From Actinomycetota bacterium (GTDB lineage Bacteria > Actinomycetota > Nitriliruptoria > Nitriliruptorales > Nitriliruptoraceae), in assembly GCA_019348135.1 (NCBI GenBank), contig JAHWJY010000020.1:1-34541 (forward strand): 34,541 nucleotides of DNA, read 5' to 3'. Below, one piece after another: positions 8,165 to 15,959 of this stretch. The notes beneath the pieces were generated by a model. That model was not told the DNA's origin. It worked only from the letters and a program-made list of their open reading frames with translations, and did no database searches. Position 1 is the first letter of the stretch. Each line of letters starts with the position of its first letter. Made by a program: the position numbers and the translations under genes.

Positions 8165-8202
8165 TTCCACGGCCCACCCAGACGACTCACCGTGAGGAAG
8201 CA

Positions 8203-8979
8203 GTGACGGAGCGTACGTACAGCCACGGCGTGGACGAGGAGGCGCGGGTCGAGGTCCCCGCGCGTGCCCGCCCCGTCGGTGGGTACGAGCGCGCCGTGAA
8301 GCCGGTCGTGGACCGCGTCGTCGGCCTCCTCCTGCTGCTGATCCTGCTGCCCCTCGTCGCCCTCGTCGCGGCCGGGGTGCTGCTGGCCCTGGGCCGGCCC
8401 GTCCTGTACCGCCAGACCCGCGTCGGGTTCCGGGGCGAGCACTTCACCATGCTGAAGTTCCGATCCATGGGCCCCGACCGTCGGGAGGGGCGCGCTCACT
8501 GGTACGACGGCCCGGAGCGACGGCGTCGGCACAAGACCGAGGCCGACCCCCGTCACACCGCCTACGGGCGGTTCATCCGCCGCTTCAGCCTCGATGAGCT
8601 CCCGCAGCTCTGGAACGTCGTCCGCGGTGACCTGAGCCTCGTCGGTCCCCGCCCCGAGCTCCCGCAGGTCGTGGCCGGCTACGACGACTGGCAGCACGCC
8701 CGCCACGACGTCCGACCCGGGGTCACGGGCCTGTGGCAGGTCACCGAGCGTGACCACGACGGGATGATGCACCGCCACGTCGGCACGGACCTGCGCTACA
8801 TCCACCACCTGTCGCCCCGGCTCGACCTGTGGATCGCGCTCTGGACCGTCCCCGCGATCCTCGGCGTCCCCACCACGCGCACCCCGCGCTGTCTCGACGC
8901 GACGCCCCATGGCTCCGAGGCGGACCGGCAGGGCGCGCGCGGGCAGGCACGGGTCGCCGAAGAGGCGAGCGCGGCCTGA
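8203..8979 (+). CDS. Polyprenyl-phosphate sugar-1-phosphate transferase, minimal type
   Basis: A 258-aa bacterial sugar transferase (PglC/WbaP C-terminal family). It transfers a sugar-1-phosphate from a nucleotide sugar to undecaprenyl phosphate at the cytoplasmic face and starts surface glycan assembly. One hydrophobic re-entrant segment lies at about 40-64, followed by RQTRVG (70-75), LKFRSM (84-89), the catalytic SLDELPQ with Asp131-Glu132, GPRPE (148-152) and PGVTGLWQV. The large N-terminal membrane domain of WbaP is absent. The C-terminal ~35 residues are a low-complexity extension. The GTG start follows GAGGAAG with short spacing. The first sugar cannot be told from sequence. It converges with the WecG-type gene, 19 bases apart. 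Confidence 0.93.
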   Translation: MTERTYSHGVDEEARVEVPARARPVGGYERAVKPVVDRVVGLLLLLILLPLVALVAAGVLLALGRPVLYRQTRVGFRGEHFTMLKFRSMGPDRREGRAHWYDGPERRRRHKTEADPRHTAYGRFIRRFSLDELPQLWNVVRGDLSLVGPRPELPQVVAGYDDWQHARHDVRPGVTGLWQVTERDHDGMMHRHVGTDLRYIHHLSPRLDLWIALWTVPAILGVPTTRTPRCLDATPHGSEADRQGARGQARVAEEASAA

Positions 8980-8998
8980 CCTCCCACCGCGGCGGGTG

Positions 8999-9745
8999 TC
9001 ACCGCGCCCGGCGGCGCCACCCCTCGGCGAGGACCTGGCGTGCCATCAGCACCAGGAACGCGGGGTTGTTGAGCAGGTAGCGCCGCCACAGCCGCCGCGG
9101 CTCACGCCACAGCCGGTAGGCCCACTCGAGGCCACGGTCCTGGATCCAGTCGGGTGCCTGCGGCACGGTGCCCGCCAGGAGGTCGAACGCGGCTCCCACG
9201 GCGAGGAGCGCCTGCCCCGGCAGCTCGTCGCGGACGCGGTCGACCCACAGCTCCTGCTTCGGCATGCCGAGTCCGACCCAGACGCAGTCGGCCCCGCTGG
9301 CGCGGATGTCGGCCAGCACCTCGGCCTCCTCGCCCGGTGCGAGGGGCCGGAACGGCGGGGCGTGGCTGCCCACGATGCGGACGCCGGGTGCGATGCGCTC
9401 GGCGGCGGCGCGCAGGGACGCCAGCGTCTCGGGCGTGGCGCCGTAGAGGTAGTGGGTCCAGTCGCGCTCGACGCCGTACGGCAGCGCGAGCTCCATCAGG
9501 TCGGGTCCGTAGACCCGCGGCTGGTCCGGCGCACCGGTCCGCCGCAGCGTCCACACGAGCGGCATGCCGTCGGGGGTCGCGACGTCCGCACGCTCGAGCG
9601 TGGCGCGGACCTGCGGGTCACGGCGCGCCGTCATCACCGAGTGCACGTTGCAGAACGCGAACACCGTCGCCCGGTCCCGCGGACGCGCGTCGATCAGCTC
9701 GAGGACCTCGGCGTAGCTGGTCGTCGACACGGGAACGCCCGCCAC
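8999..9745 (-). CDS. WecG/TagA/CpsF-family glycosyltransferase
   Basis: A 248-aa GT26 enzyme. The family adds the second sugar, often a ManNAc or ManNAcA residue, to a lipid-linked first sugar. Visible motifs are ATPDGMP (56-62), YGPDLM (79-84) and GLGMPKQELW (158-167), all typical; the C-terminal part is basic and amphipathic (YRLWREPRRLWRRYLLNNP), as expected for membrane association. GTG 9745 is chosen because the family begins with this 'xxGVPVxxxSYxEVLxLI' segment; no clear RBS is visible and GTG 9730 is an alternative. It lies 53 bases downstream of the LAATG gene in the same direction. With the sugar transferase opposite, it probably supplies the second step of the same glycan. Confidence 0.9.
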   Translation of the reverse strand: MAGVPVSTTSYAEVLELIDARPRDRATVFAFCNVHSVMTARRDPQVRATLERADVATPDGMPLVWTLRRTGAPDQPRVYGPDLMELALPYGVERDWTHYLYGATPETLASLRAAAERIAPGVRIVGSHAPPFRPLAPGEEAEVLADIRASGADCVWVGLGMPKQELWVDRVRDELPGQALLAVGAAFDLLAGTVPQAPDWIQDRGLEWAYRLWREPRRLWRRYLLNNPAFLVLMARQVLAEGWRRRAR

Positions 9746-9798
9746 CGGTCTGCGCGGTGGCGGGCGGAACCGAGCGGGGGAAGATCCCCCGGCGGGTG

Positions 9799-10173
9799 TC
9801 AGGACTCGGTGCGCGTGCGGCGCCGGCCGGCGGCGAGTGCGCCACCGCCGAGGGCCAGAGCGCCGAGGGCGGCCAGCGCGGCGGTGTCGGCGTCGATGCC
9901 GGTGGCCGCGAGCTCCGCGTCGGTGCTCTCGACGGCGGGTGCGCCGGCCGGTGCGCCGGCGGAGTCCTCGTCCTCGTCCGCGGGGGCGGCGTCCGGGCGG
10001 TCGAAGCGTCCGGGCAGCACACCGGTCTCCCCGGCGCACTCGACGTCACCGGCGGCCGAGCCCGGGCCCTGCACGACCTCGCAGTCCTCCTGGGCGAAGG
10101 CGGCACCGGCGGGGAGGACCGTCAACGCGAGCACGGCCGTGAACGCGGTGCGGGTGCGGGAGAGAGGCTTCAT
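9799..10173 (-). CDS. Small secreted wall-anchored protein with LAATG sorting signal
   Basis: A 124-aa protein. A signal peptide (basic MKPLSRTR, hydrophobic to about 26, AFA-Q cleavage) precedes a ~75-residue acidic, Ala/Pro-rich ectodomain with only two Cys (in DCEVV and VECAG), which could form a disulfide. The C-terminus is a sortase signal: LAATG, a hydrophobic segment, then a basic RRRTRTES tail. LAXTG is the motif known for class E sortases of high-GC Actinobacteria. ATG 10173 follows GAAGGA. No homologue is recognised and no sortase gene is seen here. It lies between the WecG-type and DUF4012 genes, so a surface role linked to the glycan is likely but unproven. Confidence 0.82.
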   Translation of the reverse strand: MKPLSRTRTAFTAVLALTVLPAGAAFAQEDCEVVQGPGSAAGDVECAGETGVLPGRFDRPDAAPADEDEDSAGAPAGAPAVESTDAELAATGIDADTAALAALGALALGGGALAAGRRRTRTES

Positions 10174-10255
10174 GTGCGGTCCTTCATGCGCTGCGGACGC
10201 GAGGTGGCTGGCTGCATCGGCGGCCGCGACGGACCCGTGACGGCCCGTGCTCACC

Positions 10256-10261
10256 ACGGTA
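10256..10261 (-). promoter_or_regulatory. Candidate -10 box of the LAATG protein gene
   Basis: TACCGT on the minus strand, 82 bases upstream of ATG 10173, inside the 166-base gap after the DUF4012 gene. No clear -35 element. Confidence 0.3.
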
Positions 10262-10335
10262 CAGGTTGTGCAGGTCCGAGGGTAGGGGTCCTGGCGGGCC
10301 GCCGCCCCGGCCATCCGGGCGATTCTGGCGGCCGT

Positions 10336-10351
10336 CCGGTCACCCGACCGG
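10336..10351 (-). terminator. Hairpin at the DUF4012 stop codon
   Basis: CCGGTC/GACCGG, 6 bp with a 4-base loop, overlapping the TGA. Short and without a T-tract; a weak terminator candidate. Confidence 0.3.
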
Positions 10352-12235
10352 GCGCAGCCGGACCTCCAGGACGGTCTCGCCGCCGTGGACGCGGTCCTCG
10401 TAGGTGAGCTCGTCGCCGGCGAGCTCCATCCCCTCGGGGACCTCGTCCGCCACGAACCCCTCGGGGACCGTGACCGTGAGCCGGACGTCGGTGGGCGGGA
10501 CCGTGACCTGGTGGCGGACCGTGAGCCGGTAGACGAGCCGGCCCTCGGTGTCCTCCCAGGCGTCGGCCACGCGCCACGCGTAGCGCAGCGACCTGGACCC
10601 GCCGCGCGGCACCTCGACCCAGGTGGTCGCGACGGGGTGGCCCAGCTCGTCCTCGAGGACCGTGCCGTAGAGGCCGTCGTCCGCCTCCTCGAGCTCGCAG
10701 GAGGTGGCGCAGTAGGTGCTCAGCACGAAGCGGTTGTCGCCGACGTCGAGGCCGGCCACGTTCGGACCGAGCACGTGCTGCGGGCGTCCCTCGGCGGGGG
10801 CGTCGTTGTCGAACGTGACCTCCAGCTCGCTTCGGGCGGCGCCGTCGCCCAGCAGCTGGACGCGGTACGCGATCGACCGCCCGGTGTAGTAGTCGACCTT
10901 GGCGTTGGTCGCGCTGTTGACGACGACGGCGAGGAAGTCGCCCTCCGGGTCCGGCAGCGCGCCGTCGGCCCCGACGGCGGCGAGACCCTGCTGGACGTCC
11001 GGGTGCCGCGAGTGCACCAGGAGGTGGCCGTCGGCGACGAGCTCGGAGAGCGTGCCCAGGGACTCGCGGGCGGTGTCGCCGGAGGCGGCGTCGAGGAACC
11101 CGAGGAGCGCCGCGCCGGCGACCTCGCCGAGCAACCCCTTGCGCTCGTCGCCCGACCCGAGGTCGGCGTAGGCCTCGTTGGTCACGTAGGCGACGACGTC
11201 GCCGCCGATGAGGGCGGTGCCGTCCGGCAGCTCGACCGGTCCGGACAGCTCGACCAGGGCGGCGAGGGCGAACGGGTCCACGACGATGGTCCCGTCGACG
11301 GGGTCGTGGCCCGTCCGTTCCCACAGGGCCTCGATGGCCTCGGCGGCCGAGGGGAAGTCCGGCGTCAGGTTGAGGTTCTTCCACGTCCCGGACCCGCCGA
11401 ACGCGTCGTAGCGCGGCGGTAGCGGGGTCGTGTCGAGCTCCTCGAGCGGGACGTCGTCGAGATCGTTGATGTCCCCGAACGAGCCGATGGAGAGCCGTCC
11501 CTCGTCGAACGTGGCGATGGCGTAGCTGCCGAGGAAGCCGATGGTCCCGCGCTGCTCCGCCGGGTTGGCGGCGGCGAGGAAGTAGCGACGTGGCTCCTCG
11601 GCGCCGAGGAACGGCGGCAGGGAGCCCGCCAGGGCCGTGAGGTCGTCGAGGGTCCCGGCGACGGGCTCGACCAGCTCCAGGAAGTCCGCCCGCGCGTCGG
11701 CGACCTCCGCGACGAGCTGTCCCTCCGGCGAGGCGACGACCAGGTCGCGCGCCGCGACGATGTGCGCGGAGGCCGTCTCGATCGGGGCGACGAGCTCCGC
11801 CAGCGCGACCGCCGGGAGGGCGCCGTCACGCGGCAGGAGCGAGTCGGCACCGTCGGGCAGCGCGAGGATCGCCGCGGTGACCGTCCGGCCGCCGGCGGCC
11901 ACCAGGGCGGCGCCGTCCGCCACCGCGGTGGCCGTGCGCAGGTCGTCGCCGACCAGCGGCAGCCGGGTGGCGAGACGGACGTCCGGTCGTCCGAGGCGAC
12001 GCTGGGCGTCCTCGAGGGCGGAGGAGGCGTCTGCGAGTGCCGCGTCCGCGCCCTCGATGTCCAGGGCGCCGACGGCCTCGCGCGCCACGTGCAGGTCGTC
12101 CTCGGCGACGCGCATCGACGACCGCGCGGACAGCGCCGCGGTCGCGACCGCCGCACCCCAGACGACGAGCACCAGCAGCACGAGGACGACGAGGAGCGGC
12201 CAGCGGCGCCGGTCGCCGCGGTCGGCGGCGGTCAC
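10340..12235 (-). CDS. DUF4012 domain membrane-anchored protein
   Basis: A 631-aa protein with a basic N-terminus (DRGDRRRWP) and one TM segment at about 12-36; the rest is predicted outside the membrane. Helical sequence follows (about 40-200), then the DUF4012 core with YFLAAANPAEQRGTIGFLGSYA and SIGSFGDINDLDD. DUF4012 proteins recur in actinobacterial exopolysaccharide loci; their activity is not established, though resemblance to LytR-CpsA-Psr-type context has suggested a role in glycan attachment or export (inference). The GTG start overlaps the TGA of the SAF oxidoreductase gene as GTGA (12232-12235), making it the fourth coupled gene of the rfbF operon. Confidence 0.88.
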   Translation of the reverse strand: MTAADRGDRRRWPLLVVLVLLVLVVWGAAVATAALSARSSMRVAEDDLHVAREAVGALDIEGADAALADASSALEDAQRRLGRPDVRLATRLPLVGDDLRTATAVADGAALVAAGGRTVTAAILALPDGADSLLPRDGALPAVALAELVAPIETASAHIVAARDLVVASPEGQLVAEVADARADFLELVEPVAGTLDDLTALAGSLPPFLGAEEPRRYFLAAANPAEQRGTIGFLGSYAIATFDEGRLSIGSFGDINDLDDVPLEELDTTPLPPRYDAFGGSGTWKNLNLTPDFPSAAEAIEALWERTGHDPVDGTIVVDPFALAALVELSGPVELPDGTALIGGDVVAYVTNEAYADLGSGDERKGLLGEVAGAALLGFLDAASGDTARESLGTLSELVADGHLLVHSRHPDVQQGLAAVGADGALPDPEGDFLAVVVNSATNAKVDYYTGRSIAYRVQLLGDGAARSELEVTFDNDAPAEGRPQHVLGPNVAGLDVGDNRFVLSTYCATSCELEEADDGLYGTVLEDELGHPVATTWVEVPRGGSRSLRYAWRVADAWEDTEGRLVYRLTVRHQVTVPPTDVRLTVTVPEGFVADEVPEGMELAGDELTYEDRVHGGETVLEVRLRPVG

Positions 12236-13542
12236 GGCGTCGCGTCCCTCGGCGCCGGCGGGAGCCGCTCCGCCTGGCGTGCGCGGAGCTCGTCCACGAG
12301 CCTCCCCGGGGGGACCTCGACGTCGTCGTAGGTCAGCACCGCGTCCCTCGCGACGTCGCGGACGAGCCGGCAGCCCTCCGCGACGCCGATGGGCAGCAAC
12401 CGCCCGTCCGCGGTCGTGTCCGCCCGCTCCGCCTGGCCGTAGGTGTGGTAGCCGCCGAGCCGGTCGAGCACCGTCCCGGCCGGGAGGTCGGTCTTGGCCA
12501 GCGTGATGACCTCGACGGTCGGGGCGCCGTCCGGGCGGAGGGTCGCGTCACCGAGGAGCACCGCGCGGGCGATCGTCTCGGGCACCTCGAAGTGGCACAG
12601 GTGGTACGGCCGGTAGAACGCGTACAGCGGACCCTCGCCGAGCTTGTAGAGGTTGAGGTAGTGCTGCTGCTTGGGGTCGTCGTGCGTCGCGAAGCAGAAG
12701 ACGCCCGGGCCGGGCTTCGCCTTGACGAGGTAGTCGACGACCCCGCCGAGGGTCTCGAGCTCGTCGAGGTCGTAGAGCGCGGTCGCGTCGTCGACGTGAC
12801 CGTCCCAGTCGAAGCCGTTCATGCCGCGCTTCGGCACCGTGAGCCCGAAGGCGTTCGCGACCGTGGCCTGCTCGAAGCTGATCTTGGTCCCGTCGGCGAA
12901 CGACGTGACCATGTTGACGTTCTGGCCCCACTGCTCGGCGAAGCCCTGCTGGGTCGTGGGCGTGCGGTATTCGTCCTGCAGGCCCTTGATGTTGCCCACG
13001 ACGAGCGGCCGGCACCCGATCCCCCGCACGAACCGGACGAGGTCGCCCTGCACGCCGGGCTGGTCGCCACCCGACGAGGTGTAGACGACGCCGGCGGCCT
13101 CGGCCTCGAGCTGCAGCAGCGGCCCGACGGTGCCGTCGACCTCGGCGTTCATCGAGACCACGTGCGTGCCGTGGCCGATGGCGTCCAGGATGACCCGCGC
13201 GGCGTGGTCGACCGCTCCGGTGACCTCCACGATGACCTCGACCGACCCGGCACGGGTCAGGACCGTCGGGTCGTCGGTGACCGCCACCCGTCCGGCCGCG
13301 ACGCTGCGGTCGAGGTCCGCCGGCGAAGTGGCGGTGTCGACGTCGTCCACGCCGGCGTAGGCGTAGGCCTCGCGGGCGCGGTCGGGGTGCCGGTTGGCGA
13401 TCGCGACGAGCTCCATGCCCGGGGTCGACCGCGCGATCTGGTTGGCGATGCCCTGCCCCATGAAGCCGGCACCGACCATGCCGACGCGCACGGGGCGGCC
13501 CTCGCCGGCGCGCGCCTCGAGCAGACGGTCGACGATGATCAC
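12232..13542 (-). CDS. NAD(P)-dependent oxidoreductase with C-terminal SAF domain
   Basis: A 436-aa homoserine-dehydrogenase-like oxidoreductase. A Rossmann fold opens with VGMVGAGFMGQG (20-31), a central catalytic-like region holds SSGGDQPG and NIKGLQDEYRTPTTQQGFAEQ, and a C-terminal SAF domain (about 360-425) resembles antifreeze-protein and sialic-acid-synthase tails. Proteins of this layout are common in polysaccharide loci beside rfbF and rfbC homologues; the substrate is not established. The start is GTG 13542, overlapping the rfbC stop as GTGA; upstream sequence in the same frame is a shadow of rfbC. It is the third gene of the sugar-nucleotide operon. Confidence 0.88.
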   Translation of the reverse strand: MIIVDRLLEARAGEGRPVRVGMVGAGFMGQGIANQIARSTPGMELVAIANRHPDRAREAYAYAGVDDVDTATSPADLDRSVAAGRVAVTDDPTVLTRAGSVEVIVEVTGAVDHAARVILDAIGHGTHVVSMNAEVDGTVGPLLQLEAEAAGVVYTSSGGDQPGVQGDLVRFVRGIGCRPLVVGNIKGLQDEYRTPTTQQGFAEQWGQNVNMVTSFADGTKISFEQATVANAFGLTVPKRGMNGFDWDGHVDDATALYDLDELETLGGVVDYLVKAKPGPGVFCFATHDDPKQQHYLNLYKLGEGPLYAFYRPYHLCHFEVPETIARAVLLGDATLRPDGAPTVEVITLAKTDLPAGTVLDRLGGYHTYGQAERADTTADGRLLPIGVAEGCRLVRDVARDAVLTYDDVEVPPGRLVDELRARQAERLPPAPRDATP

Positions 13543-14099
13543 GTGCCGACCGCACCACGGTCGGGCTGCCGCTCGGACAGCAGCGGCCAGGCGGCGTCCT
13601 TGTCGGAGATGTCGGTGACGGGGAGCGGCCACGCGATGCCCAGCGCCGGATCGTCGAAGCGCAGGCCCTGCTCGGCGCCGGGGGTGTACGAGGCCGACAC
13701 CTGGTAGACGAGGAGCACGTCGTCCGTGAGCGCCTGGAAGCCGTGCGCGAACCCCTCCGGGACGTGCAGCGCCCGGTGGTCGTGCTCCGTCAGCTCGACC
13801 GCGACGTGCTGCAGGTACGTCTCCGAGCCGGGGCGTACGTCGACGGCGACGTCGAGGATCGCGCCGCGGAGGCACCGGACGAGCTTGGCCTCCTCGTGGG
13901 GGGCGGTCTGGAAGTGCAGCCCTCGGATGGTCCCGCGCGTGCGCGACAGGCTCATGTTCGTCTGGGCCGTCACCGGGGTCAGCCCCACCTCGGCGTACTC
14001 GTCGGCGCAGAAGGCCCGCGCGAACCAGCCACGCTCGTCCTCCCGCTTCTCGAGGTCGACCACCGTCGCCGGCGGGACGTCGGTGGTGGTGAACCGCAT
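13539..14099 (-). CDS. dTDP-4-dehydrorhamnose 3,5-epimerase family protein
   Basis: A 186-aa cupin-fold epimerase of the RmlC/RfbC family, close to the usual ~180 aa. It shows RGWFARAF (23-30), TNMSLS, RGLHFQ (59-64) with the catalytic His62, VPEGFAHGF and a Tyr (about 138) in SASYTP where RmlC has its acid. In the rhamnose pathway it epimerises C3 and C5 of a 4-keto-6-deoxy sugar. Here it follows rfbF rather than rmlA/B/D, so the substrate may be a CDP- rather than dTDP-sugar, and some such homologues act at C3 only. ATG 14099 overlaps the rfbF stop as TGATG and the downstream gene starts in its stop (GTGA). Confidence 0.88.
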   Translation of the reverse strand: MRFTTTDVPPATVVDLEKREDERGWFARAFCADEYAEVGLTPVTAQTNMSLSRTRGTIRGLHFQTAPHEEAKLVRCLRGAILDVAVDVRPGSETYLQHVAVELTEHDHRALHVPEGFAHGFQALTDDVLLVYQVSASYTPGAEQGLRFDDPALGIAWPLPVTDISDKDAAWPLLSERQPDRGAVGT

Positions 14100-14968
14100 C
14101 ACCACACCTTCCACGGCGCCTCGCCGGACTCCCACAGGTCGTTCAGCTGCTTGAGCTCGCGGTAGGTGTCCATGCCCAGCCAGAAGCCCTCGTGCGGGAA
14201 CACCGACAGCTCGCCGTCGCGGGCGAGGTGCTGGAGCGGCTCCGACTCGAAGAAGAGGTCCACGTCGCCCGAGACGTAGCGGAACATCTCGCGCTGGAAG
14301 AAGAAGAAGCCACCGGAGACGAAGCCCTCCGCCTGCGTCGGCTTCTCGTTGAACTCGGTCACCTTCGCGCCGTCGACGTGCATCTCGCCGTAGCGGGAGC
14401 CGGGATGCACGCCGGTGACGGTCCCGATCCGGCCCTGGTCGTAGTGGTGGGCCAGCCCGGCGGTGAGGTCGACGGCGCCGATGCCGTCGCCGTAGGTGAA
14501 GCAGAAGGTGTCGGCGTCGACGTACCGCTCCACGCGGCCCAGTCGGCCGCCGGTCCCCGTGCGGAGGCCGGTCTCGGCGAGGGTGATCTCCCAGTCCTCG
14601 TCGGCGATCTGGTTGAGGAACTCCGGTTCGTGCTCCTCGGAGAGCTCGAGGCGGATGTCGGAGAGCCGCTCGCGGTAGGTGAGGAAGTACTCCTTGATGA
14701 GCCAGGACTTGTAGCCGAGGCAGATGACGAACCGACGGAACCCGTGGGCCCCGTAGAGCTTCATGATGTGCCACAGGATGGGCTGGTCACCGATCGGGAC
14801 GAGCGGCTTCGGGAGGCCGTCGGAGTCCCGCCCCATGCGCGTGCCGAACCCCCCGGCGAGGATGACCACCGGGATGTCGGCGGGGGCGAGCCGGTCGGGC
14901 AGAACCTCGTCTCCTGGTCGGTCGTTCGACCCTAACGCAGCGGTGCGCGATGGGTGACGCTCGGTCAT
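14099..14968 (-). CDS. rfbF: Glucose-1-phosphate cytidylyltransferase
   Basis: A 289-aa nucleotidyltransferase making CDP-glucose from CTP and glucose-1-phosphate, the entry to CDP-deoxysugars. It shows VVILAGGFGTRM (34-45), LPKPLVPIGDQPILWHIM (52-69), CFTYGDGIG, GEMHVDGAKVTEFNEKP and GFWLGMDTYRE, all RfbF-specific. It opens a four-gene coupled operon (rfbF, rfbC-like, SAF oxidoreductase, DUF4012). The start is uncertain: ATG 14968 adds about 33 residues before the family's normal beginning, and that extension contains a TTA leucine codon and a TAGGGT -10-like box, so the real start may be GTG 14869 (MVILAGG). No CDP-glucose 4,6-dehydratase is adjacent. Confidence 0.92.
   Translation of the reverse strand: MTERHPSRTAALGSNDRPGDEVLPDRLAPADIPVVILAGGFGTRMGRDSDGLPKPLVPIGDQPILWHIMKLYGAHGFRRFVICLGYKSWLIKEYFLTYRERLSDIRLELSEEHEPEFLNQIADEDWEITLAETGLRTGTGGRLGRVERYVDADTFCFTYGDGIGAVDLTAGLAHHYDQGRIGTVTGVHPGSRYGEMHVDGAKVTEFNEKPTQAEGFVSGGFFFFQREMFRYVSGDVDLFFESEPLQHLARDGELSVFPHEGFWLGMDTYRELKQLNDLWESGEAPWKVW
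14929..14934 (-). promoter_or_regulatory. Candidate internal -10 box for rfbF
   Basis: TAGGGT on the minus strand, inside the first codons of the longest rfbF reading frame. If used, transcription begins near 14922 and excludes ATG 14968, leaving an AGGAG at about 14913-14917 in the leader and GTG 14869 as the nearest canonical-length start. Confidence 0.3.
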
Positions 14969-14969
14969 C

Positions 14970-14975
14970 TACCGT
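14970..14975 (+). promoter_or_regulatory. Candidate -10 box of the GT2 gene at 15006
   Basis: TACCGT fits TANNNT and lies 30 bases before GTG 15006, giving a leader of about 23 bases that holds the GGGGGCGG ribosome-binding region. No -35 element is evident. Confidence 0.4.
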
Positions 14976-15005
14976 CGGGCGGAGAGACGAGGGACGGGGG
15001 CGGAC

Positions 15006-15959
15006 GTGGAGCGTGGACCGGAGGTGTCGGTCGTCGTGCCGACGCACGACCGCGCCGAGCTGATGCTGGCCACGCTCGCCTCGGCGCTGGCGCAGCGCGA
15101 CGTCGACCTCGAGGTCGTGGTCGTCGACGACGGCTCGACCGACGACACGCTCGAGGTGCTCGCGCAGGTCGACGACGACCGGCTGCGGGTCGTCCGCCAC
15201 GGCCACGCCCGGGGCGTCGGCGCCGCGCGGAACACCGGCATCCGCGAGGCACACGGCGAGTGGGTCGCGCCGCTCGACGACGACGACCTGTGGGCGCCGG
15301 GCAAGCTCGCCGCCCAGCTGGCCGCCGCGCGGGCGAGCGGACGCGACTGGGTGGTCACCCTCGCGGTCCAGTTCCTGCTGCCCGGACCGGTGCCGTGGGT
15401 CGCGTCCGGTCCACGCTCCGCCGAGTCGCTGTCCGCGGTCCTGCCGACGAAGAACGCCGTCCCCGGCGGCGGCTCCGGGGTGCTGGCACGCCGGGACGCG
15501 GTCCTGCGGCAGGGCGGGTTCGATCCCGACCTCTCCCTGCTGGGCGACTGGGACATGTGGCTGAAGCTGCTCCGGGCCGGACCGCCGGCCGTCGTGAACG
15601 AGCACCTCGTCGGCTACCGACTGCACCCCCAGAGCATGTCGGCACGCAACGCCGAGCGCGTCTTCTCCGAGCTCGCCGTCCTCGACGAGCGCTACCGGGA
15701 CCTGCGGGACGGTCACCCGCTGAAGCCGGTCGACACCTTCCGGTGGTTCGGCATGACCGCCTGGCGCAGCGGTGACCGCGCCGCAGCGCGACGCTGGTAC
15801 CTGCGCGGTGCGCGGGCCGGCGACCGTGCGGCCGTGGTCAAGGTCCTGCGCTCGCTGGTGCCCGTCCAGCGGCTCCGTCGGCACACCACGACGTGGCCGG
15901 AGGGCGTGCTGGACTGGCTCGAGCCGGCGCTCGGGGCGCGGCCCCCGTCGACGGTGTGA
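15006..15959 (+). CDS. GT2 family glycosyltransferase
   Basis: A 317-aa GT-A-fold transferase. SVVVPTHDR (8-16) and VVVVDDGSTDDT (37-48) bind the nucleotide; the metal-binding acidic run is LDDDDLW (90-96); GDWDMW is the acceptor/catalytic region. A C-terminal helical tail (about 245-317) contains WRSGDRAAARRWYLRGARAGD. Soluble, no membrane span. The same domain plus tail recurs as the N-terminal half of the fusion protein at 22373, with an identical 15-residue stretch ALAQRDVDLEVVVVD (27-41 here). The next gene starts in its stop codon. Donor and acceptor sugars cannot be deduced. Confidence 0.92.
   Translation: MERGPEVSVVVPTHDRAELMLATLASALAQRDVDLEVVVVDDGSTDDTLEVLAQVDDDRLRVVRHGHARGVGAARNTGIREAHGEWVAPLDDDDLWAPGKLAAQLAAARASGRDWVVTLAVQFLLPGPVPWVASGPRSAESLSAVLPTKNAVPGGGSGVLARRDAVLRQGGFDPDLSLLGDWDMWLKLLRAGPPAVVNEHLVGYRLHPQSMSARNAERVFSELAVLDERYRDLRDGHPLKPVDTFRWFGMTAWRSGDRAAARRWYLRGARAGDRAAVVKVLRSLVPVQRLRRHTTTWPEGVLDWLEPALGARPPSTV

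Larger units (their letters stand above)
7881..8202. other. 322-base divergent intergenic region
   Basis: It separates the histidine kinase (minus) from the sugar transferase (plus) and holds no convincing gene. Its right half (about 8065-8130) is clearly less GC-rich than the surroundings, as expected for a promoter. It contains a promoter-like pair, a perfect hairpin and a repeated AGGTCC element, described separately. The left part (7900-8050) shows nothing recognisable. Confidence 0.7.

Noticed and set aside
8000-8202. JUMPstart/ops element for RfaH-type antitermination before the glycan genes
   Set aside because: No GGCGGTAG-type element is present in the leader.
8980-8998. Hairpin terminator between the convergent sugar transferase and WecG genes
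   Set aside because: Only a 4-base CACC/GGTG pairing could be found, too weak to call.
10174-10339. Upstream extension of the LAATG gene to 10314
   Set aside because: The extension has no signal peptide and ATG 10173 has GAAGGA at good spacing.
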